64,000 nt of DNA, from positions 37,984 through 101,983 of the forward strand of contig JASANE010016063.1 of NCBI GenBank assembly GCA_030248225.1, given 5' to 3'. Every line of letters begins with the position of its first letter. Position 1 is the stretch's first letter. Positions 1 through 11,907 of this stretch are shown here, in pieces. The notes under the pieces are model-generated. The model was not told where the DNA came from, did no database searches, and saw nothing but the letters and a program-made list of their open reading frames with translations. Source of the stretch: Trileptium ribeirensis (taxonomy: Eukaryota > Nematoda > Enoplea > Enoplida > Thoracostomopsidae). Position numbers and translations under genes: made by a program.

Positions 1-393
1 ACATCTGTCACAGCAGCTACTTTAAATGTGAAAAAATATCTGATTTATAGTTAAATTACTTAGCTAGTCATGTAAACTTATGCTAAATTGGATCGATCTA
101 TTTTTACCAGAGACCCTGCGCCTTTCAACCCAACAGTCCCAGCATAGCATCTAGTAGCTCATTGTTTTAAGAGGTTTTTAGAAGAACAGTTTGGCCGATG
201 TTTTAGGTAAATGGCTATAGTTCTGTTGCTTTCAAAATATGTGTTTTAAACGTGTTCAAAAATTTTCTGTTATTTATTAGCTTAGAAATCTAAATATAAT
301 ATAAGACCGAAGCTTATCGAAAATGTGAGAAATAACGTTAGCCTTTCCATCTTCTTATGTATTTCCTTCCTACGTCTACCTTCTATTATATCA
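1..393. other. AT-rich stretch without a recognised gene
   Basis: I see no coding region here. Positions about 127-164 hold a short sequence (core AGCATAGCATCTAGTAG) that recurs in similar form near 57063-57100 on the plus strand and near 48862-48895 on the minus strand, so it is probably the remnant of a dispersed repeat. Confidence 0.4.
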
Positions 394-401
394 CTAGCTA
401 A

Positions 402-1460
402 AGGTTGTTATAAATTTATTAGAGATCGTCATCGTGATCGGAAATTCGATGAATTGTGTTTTGCGTAAACGATTTTGACTTAACCAACATTTTGATTCAT
501 ATGTGGGCCTAAATTTAGTAGGGATAGCCATCATGATATGAAATTCGATGAATTGTGTTTTGCGTAAACGATTTTGACTTAACCAACATTTTGATTCATA
601 TGTGGGCCTAAATTTAGTAGGGATAGCCATCATGATATGAAATTCGATGAATTGTGTTTTGCGTAAACGATTTTGACTTAACCAACATTTTGATTCATAT
701 GTGGGCCTAAATTTAGTAGGGATAGCCATCATGATATGAAATTCGATGAATTGTGTTTTGCGTAAACGATTTTGACTTAACCAACATTTTGATTCATATG
801 TGGGCCTAAATTTAGTAGGGATAGCCATCATGATATGAAATTCGATGAATTGTGTTTTGCGTAAACGATTTTGACTTAACCAACATTTTGATTCATATGT
901 GGGCCTAAATTTAGTAGGGATAGCCATCATGATATGAAATTCGATGAATTGTGTTTTGCGTAAACGATTTTGACTTAACCAACATTTTGATTCATATGTG
1001 GGCCTAAATTTAGTAGGGATAGCCATCATGATATGAAATTCGATGAATTGTGTTTTGCGTAAACGATTTTGACTTAACCAACATTTTGATTCATATGTGG
1101 GCCTAAATTTAGTAGGGATAGCCATCATGATATGAAATTCGATGAATTGTGTTTTGCGTAAACGATTTTGACTTAACCAACATTTTGATTCATATGTGGG
1201 CCTAAATTTAGTAGGGATAGCCATCATGATATGAAATTCGATGAATTGTGTTTTGCGTAAACGATTTTGACTTAACCAACATTTTGATTCATATGTGGGC
1301 CTAAATTTAGTAGGGATAGCCATCATGATATGAAATTCGATGAATTGTGTTTTGCGTAAACGATTTTGACTTAACCAACATTTTGATTCATATATGGGCC
1401 TAAATTTAGTAGGGATAGCCATCATGATATGAAATTCGATGAATTGTGTTTTGAATAAAA
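402..1460. repeat. Minisatellite, 99-bp unit, about 10.5 copies
   Basis: The unit starting AAATTCGATGAATTGTG recurs at 442, 541, 640 and every 99 bp to 1432, with almost no divergence between internal copies; the first and last copies are more diverged. Because 99 is a multiple of three and one minus-strand frame of the unit has no stop, the array reads as 343 codons of a 33-residue repeat. I see no promoter, splice signal or non-repeat coding flank, so I treat this as a tandem repeat and not as a gene. Confidence 0.95.
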
Positions 1461-2194
1461 AACTTGGTTTAAAAGTAAATAATAATTGTTGTAGTTACAA
1501 TATTACAACAAAAATATTAACCGGAAAGCATTCAGATACTATATATACCCAGACGAAAGGATAACCAAAACAATTGGAACACATCTGACGCTTGCAAGGT
1601 AAAAAATTATATTTCCAGTAGAAATATGGCCGGAGTGTACCAACCGAAACGCAAAGCACGCTAAAAATTAATGGACAATCAGTCCAATCGTTTTCCACCG
1701 GTGAAAATTTGATACACCGCTGATTTTTTGCTTCTAATAAGAATAACATCAACAATTATCAATTAGTATTAACAAGAGTGCATTGTGTGGGTCAGGTCGA
1801 AAGCACCCGTGTCGTCAAACACGTGCTAACATATGAGTTCAGGGAAGTGTCATACTGTTCGCTAATGCACTCGTGGTATTAACAAGAGTGTCTGATGGCT
1901 TCTTAAGATGAATATAACACTTCTCGCCATCGCCATTTAAAAGGATCGAACATGAAGCGGTTCATTTCAATCTTACCCCGTCAGTTTTCAGGCGGTCTTG
2001 ATACCCTGAACCAAAACTTTCAACCGCCCCCACCCCCCGTTTTGGGGTTCTCGTTATTAACTAGCAACTCAATATCTCATCCGACAAATATATTTTAATG
2101 CAATGACGTTAACAAAAACTGTGGCCTATAACCTGACATAAAGACAGGCTTTAAGCGATTTCTAAAATCTGTTTAGACATTTTCTCAAAAATAT
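1461..2194. other. No gene recognised
   Basis: The stretch is AT-rich without a convincing coding frame. Around 1768-1895 the phrase GTATTAACAAGAGTG occurs twice around an imperfect inverted repeat, which suggests a small decayed mobile element. Confidence 0.35.
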
Positions 2195-2525
2195 CTCAAG
2201 ATCTGATTTAACATAGATGTTTTAACCTAGCATTGGCGAAAAACTGTAATCCAACATAATTTTTTTAATTAATTCATATAGTGCTCAATTATTACCCCAA
2301 CCAACAAACACATTTTCAGTCGATAAAATATAGTTTCACTTGTATATTTCCCGTTTTTGCAAGTCAAGATCTGATTTAACAAAGATGTTTTAACCCAGCA
2401 TTGGCGAAAAACTGTAATCCAACATAATTTTTTTTAATTAATTCATATAAGGCTCAATTATTACCTCAACCAACAAACATATTTACAATCGATAAAATAT
2501 AGTTTGACTTGTATATTTCCCTTTA
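2195..2525. repeat. Tandem duplication, about 169-bp unit, 2 copies
   Basis: The sequence from TCAAGATCTGATTTAACA at 2195 is repeated at 2364 with a few substitutions, including the shared block GCATTGGCGAAAAACTGTAA. Confidence 0.9.
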
Positions 2526-2988
2526 TGCCATTTAGGTTTAGAGCCGTGGTATACAGTGATTCTGCCAATATTTTCTTACTTATTAACTATAATATTTTGC
2601 CTGTAGGAATGACTGCCTAATCAATACTATACAAACGTGGTTAAAACGACCTATCTACTAAATAAAAACCCAAAACTCATAGAAAATGAAAATGCCTAAA
2701 CTCAAATTTAAAAATTTGGAAAGCAAAATCACTCACTGATTGACTTGTGGAAAGATGAGATAAAAACATTAAATCAGACCACAAACGTTATACGTCGTTC
2801 AATTTAATTGACTAAAATTATATATATTTATATACGGCAAAACTTTGCTATATTATTGATATTTCTACCACTGGGCCAAAATCGTACCAAATATTTCTAA
2901 ATCGAATTTACCAACGTTTAAACCATCGTTTTATGTATTTATTATTCTGAGCCAAATTTTTGATTAGAAAAAGGTTAGAAAAATATTT
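2526..2988. other. No gene recognised
   Basis: AT-rich DNA with short open frames only. No RNA gene or repeat structure was recognised. Confidence 0.3.
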
Positions 2989-3935
2989 GTGAAGTCAGTT
3001 TTCTCTTCAGCTTTCGGTGTTTTCCTAAACATAAGCATGGTCTTTTTAATCCCAGGAACGTCTAGATTATAATTTTCACGGGTTTATAGAGACCTGCTGT
3101 TTTATATTTTAAATGTGTATTTAAAATATTTGTGAAGTCAGTTTTGTCTTCAGCTTTCGGTGTATTCCTAAAATTAAGCATGGTCTTTTTGATCCCAGGA
3201 ACGTCTAGACTTTAATATTCACGGGTTTATGGAGACCTGCTGTTTTATATTTAAAATGTGGATTTGAAATATTTGTGAAGTCAGTTTTGTCTTCAGCTTT
3301 CGGTGTTTTTCTAAAATTAAGCATGGTTTTTTTGATCCCAGGAACGTCTAGACTATAATTTTCACGGGTTTATAGAGACCTGCTGTTTTATATTTTAAAT
3401 GTGGATTTAAAATATTTGTGAAGTCGGTTTTGTCTTCACCTTTCGGTGTTTTCCTAAAACTAAGCCTGGTCTTTTTGATCCCAGGAACGTCTAGACTTTT
3501 ATTTTCACGGTGTATAGACAAGGGCGTAGCCGGGGGGGGGGTTGCGGGGTCGCGACCCCCCCCCCTTTTGGCTCAACCCCAAACAAAATTTTTTGAACGA
3601 TTCCTGTTGAAAATGATGTCGGAAATTGTCCTAAAACTATCCTCTCTCGCACTAGAAAACAATTACTTTCAACCGTATTTTTGACCAAACTTCACATTTT
3701 TGTATTAAAATTCGCTATTTTGGCAACAGTTACATTTTTTCACTTGTTTATGGCGCACTTAATATACCAATTCTGGACCCCGCTTTCACATTTCTAAGCG
3801 CGACCCCCCCCCGGACCTCCCCCTTTTAGGTACCCACTGTGAGCCGCGACCCCCCCCCCCCTTTCAAAATTCCTGGCTACGCCATTGTGTATAGAGACCT
3901 GCTGTTTTATATTTTAAATGTGAATTTTTGGAGTA
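2989..3935. repeat. Tandem repeat, 143-bp unit, 4 copies, interrupted by a MITE
   Basis: The unit starts GTGAAGTCAGTTTT at 2989, 3132, 3275 and 3418, an exact 143-bp spacing, and each copy carries CCCAGGAACGTCTAGA followed by TTCACGGGTTTATAGAGACC. The fourth copy is split after its TGTATAGA by a 369-bp insertion (3519-3887) and resumes at 3888. Confidence 0.93.
3519..3887. mobile_element. Non-autonomous hAT-like MITE with 8-bp target duplication
   Basis: The element begins CAAGGGCGTAGCCGG and ends CCTGGCTACGCCATTG, so its ends form an inverted repeat of about 15 bp with few mismatches. It is flanked on both sides by TGTATAGA (3511-3518 and 3888-3895), a perfect 8-bp target-site duplication as expected for hAT transposons. 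The pre-insertion site can be read from the neighbouring 143-bp repeat units, which lack the insert. The interior carries C-runs and G-runs and has no transposase, so mobilisation would have to be in trans. Confidence 0.88.
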
Positions 3936-4058
3936 CAAATTTCAAAACAGCAGGTAGGCATAACTTCTGTTTAGGCTAGGCAAAGTGTGCACTTTTTAAC
4001 TCTATACTTAGAAATACTAACATGTTATCTCTTAATAAATAATTTTCATTACTTTCAG

Positions 4059-4269
4059 TTGCAATGGCACCGTAGGCATCATGTTCCCTACTGCCGATTG
4101 TGCCATAACGTCCATGCTACCGATGGAGCTGGATGCAGCCTGCCCATCCTCCGTCGACCGGGCTATGTACGCTTACATGGGCCGTGGTCCCAGAGGGTTA
4201 GCTGTCTCTGGGCGATCGGGCGAGCTGTCGGAAAGGGGAGTAGCCGGGTGGTTGTCACCTCAGGGGTAA
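4059..4269 (+). CDS. Possible exon of an unknown gene (weak)
   Basis: This block is clearly richer in GC than its surroundings. It follows a good acceptor (TTACTTTCAG, ending at 4058) and stays open to a TAA at 4267-4269, which would make it a terminal exon of about 70 residues (around M-F-P-T-A-D-C). A second frame is open to about 4391 over the same GC-rich block. I recognise no domain. Composition and the acceptor are the only support, so this could equally be a decayed repeat. Confidence 0.22.
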
Positions 4270-4391
4270 CCCCTCACTCCCCTATGGGCATGTACGCCAT
4301 GTACCCGTATGCCCTGCCGATCATGGGGTCGTACACAACGCGCTCCACCACCGCCAATGGGACCCTTTGCCTATGTCCCACTAGCGCCTAA

Positions 4392-4932
4392 ATGTCACAA
4401 TTCGAAATGAACTTTTTTCATGCTGAAATCCGAATTATTGCCTATTTATGTTTTGAATCTACGAAACAGTCAGGCAAAAAATTATGTAACCCTCAAACCC
4501 CATAGAACTATAATATATGTCCTAACGATCTGAGGTCACGCACAAAGTTTGACTATACAACAATTTCTGAGTACGTTTCTCTGACCAAATAAAGTTATAT
4601 ATGTCGCATTTTTCTAAGTTTATTGTCTCGTAAGGTCATTCATTGTTCAAAGCTGGGATTGTAAAATGTTAGCAAAAGCTAGTGTGTTCTACAAACTAAC
4701 ATTGGGACAACAACGAGATTACTAATATTAAATATATCCCGAAGAAAATGTTATGTAACTAAAAGTGCAGCACCGGTGGCCCAGACAGTACTCTTACAAT
4801 TTCTCAAAATCAAAAAATGACATAGATCGTATCACCAGTTTAATGAAAATAGTTGAAATTTATACAAATCCTTAAGATGGTCGATTCGTGCCTGCCAAAT
4901 TTAAAGAGTTTCATGGCGAAGATTGCTGTGAA
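4392..4932. other. No gene recognised
   Basis: AT-rich sequence with no coding, RNA or repeat signature that I can support. Confidence 0.3.
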
Positions 4933-5173
4933 CATTTGTGTTTCTGAATTTTATGATTAGACACTCCTTGAATGATATGTTACCTGCCTGAAACATTTGT
5001 GAATGTTGTAGACACTGTGATTTATGACGACTGTGTAGGGTATTTTTCTATCATTTGTGTTTCTGAATTTTACGGCTAAACACTCGTTGAGTGATAAGTT
5101 ACCTTCGTGAACAATCTGTGAATGTAGTAGACACTCTGATTTATGACGACTGTGTAAGGTATTTCTCTGTTTT
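4933..5173. repeat. Tandem duplication, about 120-bp unit, 2 copies
   Basis: The sequence from CATTTGTGTTTCTGAATTTTA recurs about 120 bp later, with ATTTATGACGACTGTGTA closing each copy. The copies differ at roughly one base in ten. Confidence 0.85.
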
Positions 5174-6269
5174 AAATTTATGCCATTGAGTCGGGGATCG
5201 CCATACCTTATCATTGCGCTAAATAGACTAACCAAGGAACAAACAGTTTTACAGTTTAGCCACAGTCCAGCTATTAATCTTTATCGTTTAAACAATATTC
5301 CACTACTAAATATTGAAAATTTAGAAAAATGTACAGAAATTTAAGCTATTGCACCGCGCTATACATACAATGTAGACATGAACATTGGTCATTAACATAT
5401 AGATGCGTGGAGCTGTCTAATTACAGCAATGCCATAAATTGCGAGGCTTTGTGTTAACTGTGTTTAACCTGTGGTATACTATATGGCACGTTTGCTGGTA
5501 TATATTCCCAAGCTATGGCATGTTTATATAGGCCCCGAACAAACCCCCTAATTAGTTCAGCAGTTTACAATTAACCGCTTTGAATAATATTTACCATTCG
5601 TTTGATGGCGCCGATCCAACTCGAGCGCCGCTGACATTGTACGATATACAAATTAATTCAGGTGTGAACGGATTAATAGACAGTCATAAAACATTTAGAA
5701 AGATGGAATCTATTAAGATCTTCAAAAACGGAAATATGTCAAATCCATAAACCAAATGCCTAATTATTTCACGGTACAGTATTGAGTTTGGCTATAAATT
5801 ACGCTAACCAGTGGTAATTATAACATTATTATCTGTATTTTACATTCAATTAGCATCAGGGTCATTAAAATAGCTGCTTAGTTCACAGCACCGAATTCTC
5901 TTAGTACACGATTATTTTACTATTTGGTAGTTACGCTTTGTAAGCTCTAATCTACTTTAGTATAACCTAAAGCAAAAACACACTCAAAGGAACTCAAAAT
6001 AACTCCTTGGACCGATAAACGTTCACGGCTTCTAATCATCGATACTATGCAATTGTTTCTACTAATTAGGAGTTATCGTTCCTGATACCGGAGAACTCAT
6101 AAATTGCGTGATTTATCAGAACCATTTCATTAATCATTGTAAAATTGTATGTAATAATAGTAACAACTTGACGCGGTACTATTATAGCCGATATTTTTAT
6201 TCGTGACTGTGCTAAAGCGGAGAATGCTGCTAGATAGCGCAGCGTATTTTTGACATAGGGAGAGCTTAA
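5174..6269. other. No gene recognised
   Basis: About 1.1 kb of AT-rich DNA with only short open frames. No motif or repeat was recognised. Confidence 0.3.
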
Positions 6270-6716
6270 AATTAAGAAACGAGACAATCAGAATGTTAAA
6301 GAAGGTTAAGAAGGTTAATGTCAGAAGGTTAAAGTTAAGGAACGAGACAACGAGACAATCAGAATGTTAAAGAAGGTTAAGAAGGTTAATGTCAGAAGGT
6401 TAAAGTTAAGGAACGAGACAACGAGACAATCAGAATGTTAAAGAAGGTTAAGAAGGTTAATGTCAGAACGTTAAAGTTAAGGAACGAGACAACGAGACAA
6501 TCAGAATGTTAAAGAAGGTTAAGAAGGTTAATGTCAGAACGTTAAACTTAAGGAACGAGACAACGAGACAATCAGAATGTTAAAGAAGGTTAAGAAGGTT
6601 AATGTCAGAAGGTTAAAGTTAAGGAACGAGACAACGAGACAATCAGAATGTTAAAGAAGGTTAAGAAGGTTAATGTCAGAAGGTTAAAGTTAAGGAACGA
6701 GACAACGAGACAATCA
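6270..6716. repeat. Tandem repeat, 71-bp unit, about 6 copies
   Basis: GAGACAATCAGAATGTTAAA recurs at 6281, 6352, 6423, 6494, 6565 and 6636, exactly 71 bp apart, and a partial copy at 6707 leads into the next array. Copies are nearly identical, which suggests recent expansion. The unit is rich in GGTTAA and CGAGACAA sub-repeats. Confidence 0.95.
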
Positions 6717-7545
6717 GTTTTGGGTTAAATTACATTGGTACATAGTACTACACCAATTTTTCACATTTCTGTGACAAAACGAAAAATATTTTTAATTACC
6801 CCCATGAGCGTAAAAAGGGGTGGTAGGGACGCATCATTCCAGACAAATCATATCTAGGGGATGGCCATGCATATCATCCCCTAATAAATATACCAAGTTG
6901 GATGAGTTGTATATATGACGAACGGACACGTGGTCTTTTCGGTTACATCCCTCCCTTCCAGAATCAAAATCGAGACAACGAGACAACGAGACAGTCAGTT
7001 TTGGGTTAAATTACATTGGTACATAGTAATACACCAATTTTTCACATTTCTGTGACAAAACGAAAAATATTTTTAATTACCCCCATGAGCGTAAAAAACG
7101 TGGAGGGGTGGTAGTGACGCGTCATTCCAGACAAATTATATCTAGGGGATGGCCAGGCATATCATCCCCTAATAAATATACCAAGTTGGATGAGTTGTAT
7201 ATATGACGAACAGACACGTGGTCTTTTCGGTTACATCCCTCCCTTCCAGAATCAAAATCGAGACAACGAGACAACGAGACAGTCAGTTTTGGGTTAAATT
7301 ACATTGGTACATAGTAATACACCAATTTTTCACATTTCTGTGACAAAACGAAAAATATTTTTAATTACCCCCATGAGCGTAAAAAACGTGGAGGGGTGGT
7401 AGGGACGCGTCATTCCAGACAAATTATATCCAGGGGATGGCCATGCATATCATCCCCTAATAAATATACCAAGTTGGATGAGTGGTATATATGACGGACG
7501 GACACGTGGTCTTTTCGGTTACATGCCTCCCTTCCAGCATCAAAA
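6707..7545. repeat. Tandem repeat, about 281-288-bp unit, 3 copies
   Basis: CAGTTTTGGGTTAAATTACA recurs at 6715, 6996 and 7284. The start of each unit contains the CGAGACAACGAGACAA phrase of the preceding 71-bp array, so the larger unit grew out of the end of that array. A diverged relative of the unit's 3' part (CCAAGTTGG with flanks) is visible again near 8050-8150. Confidence 0.93.
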
Positions 7546-8033
7546 TCGTCAATTTTTAAGTTACAATGAAATTTTTAGTACCATTCGACTTAGCTCAATG
7601 ACGCGGCTCAGAAAATATTATTTTTAATACCAATGGTAGCCCAAATTTTCAAAAAATTTTCTCGGAAAACGTGCTATTCGAACCGCATTCTAGTGCATTC
7701 TAGAGATAAGTCCAATGGCCCAAAATCATCTGGATCCTTAGGCCTAGTCTTAGCTTAAGCCTAAGTCGCTAACACATGAACCGATTCAGCCACTTTCCGC
7801 ACCATTCGACGCAGCTCATAAATGCGATTCATATTATATATAAAATTATACATTTATTGGGACAGAGTTTTTTTCCGAAAATTTTGGATACCAAGGGCAA
7901 TTGGTAACGCAAAAATCGATAAAATTTTTTGTTATAAATATGGTAGAAATAGATATCTTCTGCTACGCTTTGCAAAGCTAAGTCGAATGGTACCAAATTT
8001 TATACGGTAACTCCTAAGTTGACCATTTTCGAA
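7540..8033. mobile_element. Foldback MITE, about 60-bp imperfect inverted ends
   Basis: The left end carries GTCAATTTTTAAGTTAC and then GTACCATTCGACTTAGCT (7579-7596). The right end carries the reverse complement, AGCTAAGTCGAATGGTAC (about 7976-7993) followed by GTAACTC and TTGACC. The outer parts match at most positions, giving a terminal inverted repeat of about 60 bp. There is no coding capacity. A related element with the same end vocabulary lies at 59191-59680. Confidence 0.65.
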
Positions 8034-9329
8034 CTAGTGGAGCATAACCGAAAAAATCCCGGTCATGTAGCATGACCCCCTAAAATCTACCAAGTTGGTC
8101 AAGTACGTATGTATATCTAAACGCACAGTAATAAGCAAGCACCTTGCCGTATAACCGTTGTAGAATGGTACTCCGCTCATCGCCTTCCCATTTTTTCGAA
8201 CCCACTGCACCCCGTTCGCCCCCGATTTTTTAGATCGTATTTCTTCAAGATGTTTTTCGCATTTGCACCTTCTGTATACCGCAGGCAAATTTAAACCCGT
8301 TTTGTGCTCAATGTTCGACGAAGGTCCCAAATTTGGGCTTGATTCTATTGACACAGTAATAATGACCGTAGTGCAACAGCTTTCTATTTCAATACATTAC
8401 GTAACCAAATCCGACGCTATATACTGCGACAGAAAGGCACTATTAACAATAGGCAGTAATAGTAATATAACTATAGATCATATATGCCGAAGCGCGGATT
8501 CAGTGGGGGCTACGCTCGTGTGGCCTCGAAGTCTACCTGCATCTGTTGAGGCACATTCCCCCCATGCTTCGCCCCGCAAGCGCGTAGAAAATTTTAGCAA
8601 AACTTGGTGTAAAATTGGCAGCAGTGGTGGGAATATTAACAAAAATGGGTCGTCGGGAGCCTGGTGGTCGGAAACTTTGATCAGGCCACCCTGGGCATCA
8701 TCCCATGATCCCCAAGAATCTCTACCATCTGAGAAGGCCTCGTACACCTGAGACCTCGGCACGTTAGTATCTATGCTCTAGACATGTGTTCATAGCTATG
8801 TGAGTAAAAACGTAATTCTACGATAATATAAAAAGCACGAAAATTGCGATTGTTTCAGGGTTATTTAATTGCCGTGCCAGCATTACAAGCAATACTTATT
8901 CTGGCACCGCCCGCGGTCGCCCACTTGGTGTCCCGCGATCAAATTAACTTCGTCCTTTAGTTGCACAATCCTTAATTTAGCTTCGTCGGATGTCACCCAG
9001 CCATCAAGTAAGCTCGTCCCCATGACTGGTCAACCCAGCACATATCAGCTAAACTGTTCAAACTTGCTATATATTTATTATGTTCATTTCAGGTATATTT
9101 GAATATAGTAACATATTTTAAGTTATTATAGTTTATATTTGAAAATTTAACTTTGTAATTTGAGTTTTATATTTTGATCTTAAGGACATAACTCCGTATT
9201 TGTATGCAAAACAATTTTATTTGCTATGGTAGCTGCTGATCGTGGTTATGATATTGGTTTGATTCACTATAGTTATATGTATTGAGTATTTTCGATTCCT
9301 AACTGTGTACAGGTCACCAATAATTCATA
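8034..9329. other. No gene recognised; decayed repeats
   Basis: Positions 8040-8160 resemble the 285-bp unit to the left. Positions 8470-8760 are richer in GC, with a long open frame on each strand but no start, splice or protein motif that I recognise. The rest is AT-rich. Confidence 0.35.
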
Positions 9330-9640
9330 CATGAGGGACATGGGTATTATCCCTCTGAGTATCGGACCACCATCAGGGCCTCACCGATCTCTTGGAAGGT
9401 AGCCGAATCTCTCTGAGGCTCCGCGCCCTACACGCCTTACATTCATCTCGCATTATTCATAGATCTTACAGTCATAACAGACATGGTGATTATACATCTT
9501 ACATTCATCTCACAATATTCATACGTCTTACATTCATAGGGAGCACAGGGGAATTATCTGCCTGAAAGTCGGAACCCCATTCGGGGCTTCGCCGATCTCT
9601 TCCTGGGAGGTAGCTTGATTCCCTTAAGGCCCCACCGTCT
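9330..9640. repeat. Two copies of a dispersed GC-rich repeat module
   Basis: Both 9330-9433 and 9537-9640 contain GGGGAATTATC/GGGTATTATCC, a CGGA(A)CC block, TCGCCGATCTCTT or TCACCGATCTCTT, and GGTAGC-TGATTCCCTTAAGGC-like text. They are diverged copies of one module. Similar low-complexity AAAATT-rich text follows at 9690-9800 and recurs near 27180-27430 and 51080-51200, which points to a dispersed family. Confidence 0.55.
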
Positions 9641-10723
9641 CCCCACAAATGCCGAAGGCGCACGGTGGATTTTAGCTAAAGTCGGCCAAAATGAGCAACA
9701 GTCGTATGGAATTGGGAAAAATTAGGGAAAAATTGGCTAGGTAGGGAAAAGTTAGTAAAATGAATGCCAAAAAGATTTGAAAATTTGACTTCCAAAGATT
9801 TTAAAAAATTATCCCCTCCGCCGAGACCTCGATTTACCCTGCGATGAGCTCCGTCAGTGCCACCCGTTATTCCCCGGGAGCTAGTCTTTGTATGCCATTA
9901 TTTTTAGAAAATTTGAAATAGATATATTGCAATTACGAAGTAAAATATTTTATTATAAGAGTCAAATGCTATAAAAGCCGAAATCAATGTCACATCATGA
10001 TGGCTATATCTAGCACAAATAGTTCCTTTCACGTCACTTGTTAACCTTTAAGAAAACCTTAATTTAACCTCGTTAACACTTTCCTTTCACCAGAGGAAAT
10101 TGTCTCTTTGGTTAAATCAATCTCACTTAAACGTTCGTTCACGTAGATGGACTGAATTTATATTGCCAAAATACGTTCAGGTAAACGGAAATTTATATAA
10201 TTACCTAGCTAATAGTGTGTCTGTTGCAATTCTAGTGTGGTAGTATGATAATAATGACAACAAAACTACAAAGGATTTGACCACAAAGTTAAAATCGGTA
10301 TAATGATAGTTGGTACATAGGACCAATCGGTATAGCTTGTATCGGTTTCAAAATGGTACCAAAACAAGTCATACTCAAGTTCTCTTTCATCAATATTGAT
10401 ATTATATGGAAGTTTAGCCAATGGTCTCACATTTCAACAGCGGAAACACGATAATTTGTAGTAAGTTTAAAGTCAGAAAAATGTTTTCAGGCTGGAAACA
10501 GGGCGGGAAATGGATTGGGTTTTTAAAGTTATCGAGGACTTCAAAATGAAGAATTGTTGACAATTAGTTATCACGAAATATTTCTGCGCCGTTCTAGCAC
10601 GGTAATTTGCTCGAAGCATTGGTTTAAAATTTGGGCCATGTGTATATTTTGATTTCCCATTTGAAAATTTTTATCACAGAACCAGCAACCCTGGAGTACA
10701 ATGGCGCTGTAGATACTAGTGAG
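9641..10723. other. No gene recognised
   Basis: AT-rich DNA with no supported feature apart from low-complexity text at 9690-9800. Confidence 0.3.
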
Positions 10724-11059
10724 CACTAGCGGATCGAGAGCTCTCCCGTCACACCTAAGTCTGGTCATCAAAGTTTTGTAAAAAAATACAAAATAGGACA
10801 ATGTCAGAAAAATTTAGGGATCAAGGAAGGGTTGATTTCCGTAGGTGTAAAAGATCTGCCGGTTTTGGGAGAAAGGTGGTTTCGGGGGTTTTTGGCCAAT
10901 TAGCTATTCATTTTTCTTCTTTCTCTATTATTAGAATTTTACCCCAATTTTTGCTACTTTTCACCCTATTTTTGGCGCCTTATGTGCGCAAGCGGCCAGC
11001 CGGTGGGGGCCTTCACGGGGTGATGGGCCCCTCATCAAAAATTCCTGGATCCGCCACTG
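10724..11059. mobile_element. Non-autonomous hAT-like MITE (diverged)
   Basis: The left end CACTAGCGGATCGAG pairs with the right end CTGGATCCGCCACTG (reverse complement CAGTGGCGGATCCAG), with 12 of 15 bases identical. The flanks CTAGTGAG (10716-10723) and CTACTGGG (11060-11067) agree at 6 of 8 positions, as expected for an old 8-bp target duplication. There is no transposase, and an open frame inside it on the plus strand is fortuitous. Confidence 0.6.
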
Positions 11060-11270
11060 CTACTGGGCTGCCGGATACTGCTTGCACGTGGTCTCCTGAC
11101 CCCTACAAGTATACTAGTCGACTCGAACTCAAAATTTGGGGAACATATCACGTTTTTCACGCATATAACAATGACAAAAAGCTTGGCATTTGTAAACTTA
11201 GGCAGAAATTTATGTTAAATTATGAACCAGAGTAAGCTGTTATCTATACATACACTTTTGCCTACACTTT

Positions 11271-11833
11271 TGCATCATTTACAATAAGATGCATGCACAT
11301 GCTCCTAATTATGTCACGCGTTCAAATGGGCTAGATACTATGTCGCGCATACAATCCAGCTCGACTATTAAAATTTTAAATAGCCTAGCTGTGCTATGCA
11401 TTTGTCATCGAGTGTCGAGCCGGACTGTACTTTTGTCACGAGGCATTCAGCTGAGCCCGATAACTTAAGCCAGAGACTATTTAGTCCGCGAACATTACGT
11501 TTTACTATACGTATCTAAATAATGTCCCAAAAGCGGCATACATCTTAAAACGTTAATTGTATATATTAAAACAAATATATAACTTAGAATTAGTGTGAAA
11601 ATACTATAGAACAAAATGCTATTACACTAAGCACATTGCTAAATAAAATTTCTCAATTGACAGTTCAGCCGGCCGCTCCGTTTGTCACGCAGAGCCAAAC
11701 TAAGCTCCCTATTTTGTCGCATTAAGACTAGCTAAGCTATAAAAATGTACCATAGTAGTTCAGCTAAGCTATAGGTCACCCGAGCTAGTTGTGTTGGACG
11801 CGTGACATAACTTGGCCCTGGCGTAAATGATGC
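11271..11833. mobile_element. Inverted-repeat element, imperfect ends
   Basis: TGCATCATTTAC at 11271 is answered by GTAAATGATGCC at 11822-11833. Further in, TTATGTCACGCGTTCAA (about 11309) is answered by TTGGACGCGTGACATAA (about 11794-11810). The interior repeats the phrase TTTGTCACG and CTAAGCTATA-type text. This looks like a foldback MITE, but I could not define a target duplication. Confidence 0.5.
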
Positions 11834-11907
11834 CTTAGTCTTAGTCTCCTGGTTTTGCGGGACTAAAGTTTATACGATCATCATTTTACGAGATAAATTC
11901 GTATGAT

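Noticed and set aside
394..1425. Minus-strand 343-residue protein of 33-residue repeats
   Set aside because: It is the translation of a 99-bp minisatellite. Without promoter, unique coding flanks or known motif it is not supported as a gene.
402..7545. CRISPR array
   Set aside because: The repeats are contiguous tandem units without unique spacers, and the DNA is animal.
8263..8751. Plus-strand open frame of 162 codons
   Set aside because: It does not begin with ATG, has no recognisable domain, and overlaps an equally open minus-strand frame in GC-rich repeat-like DNA.
10801..11235. Plus-strand frame of 144 codons
   Set aside because: Most of it lies inside the hAT-like MITE at 10724-11059 and reads across its right end, so it is fortuitous.
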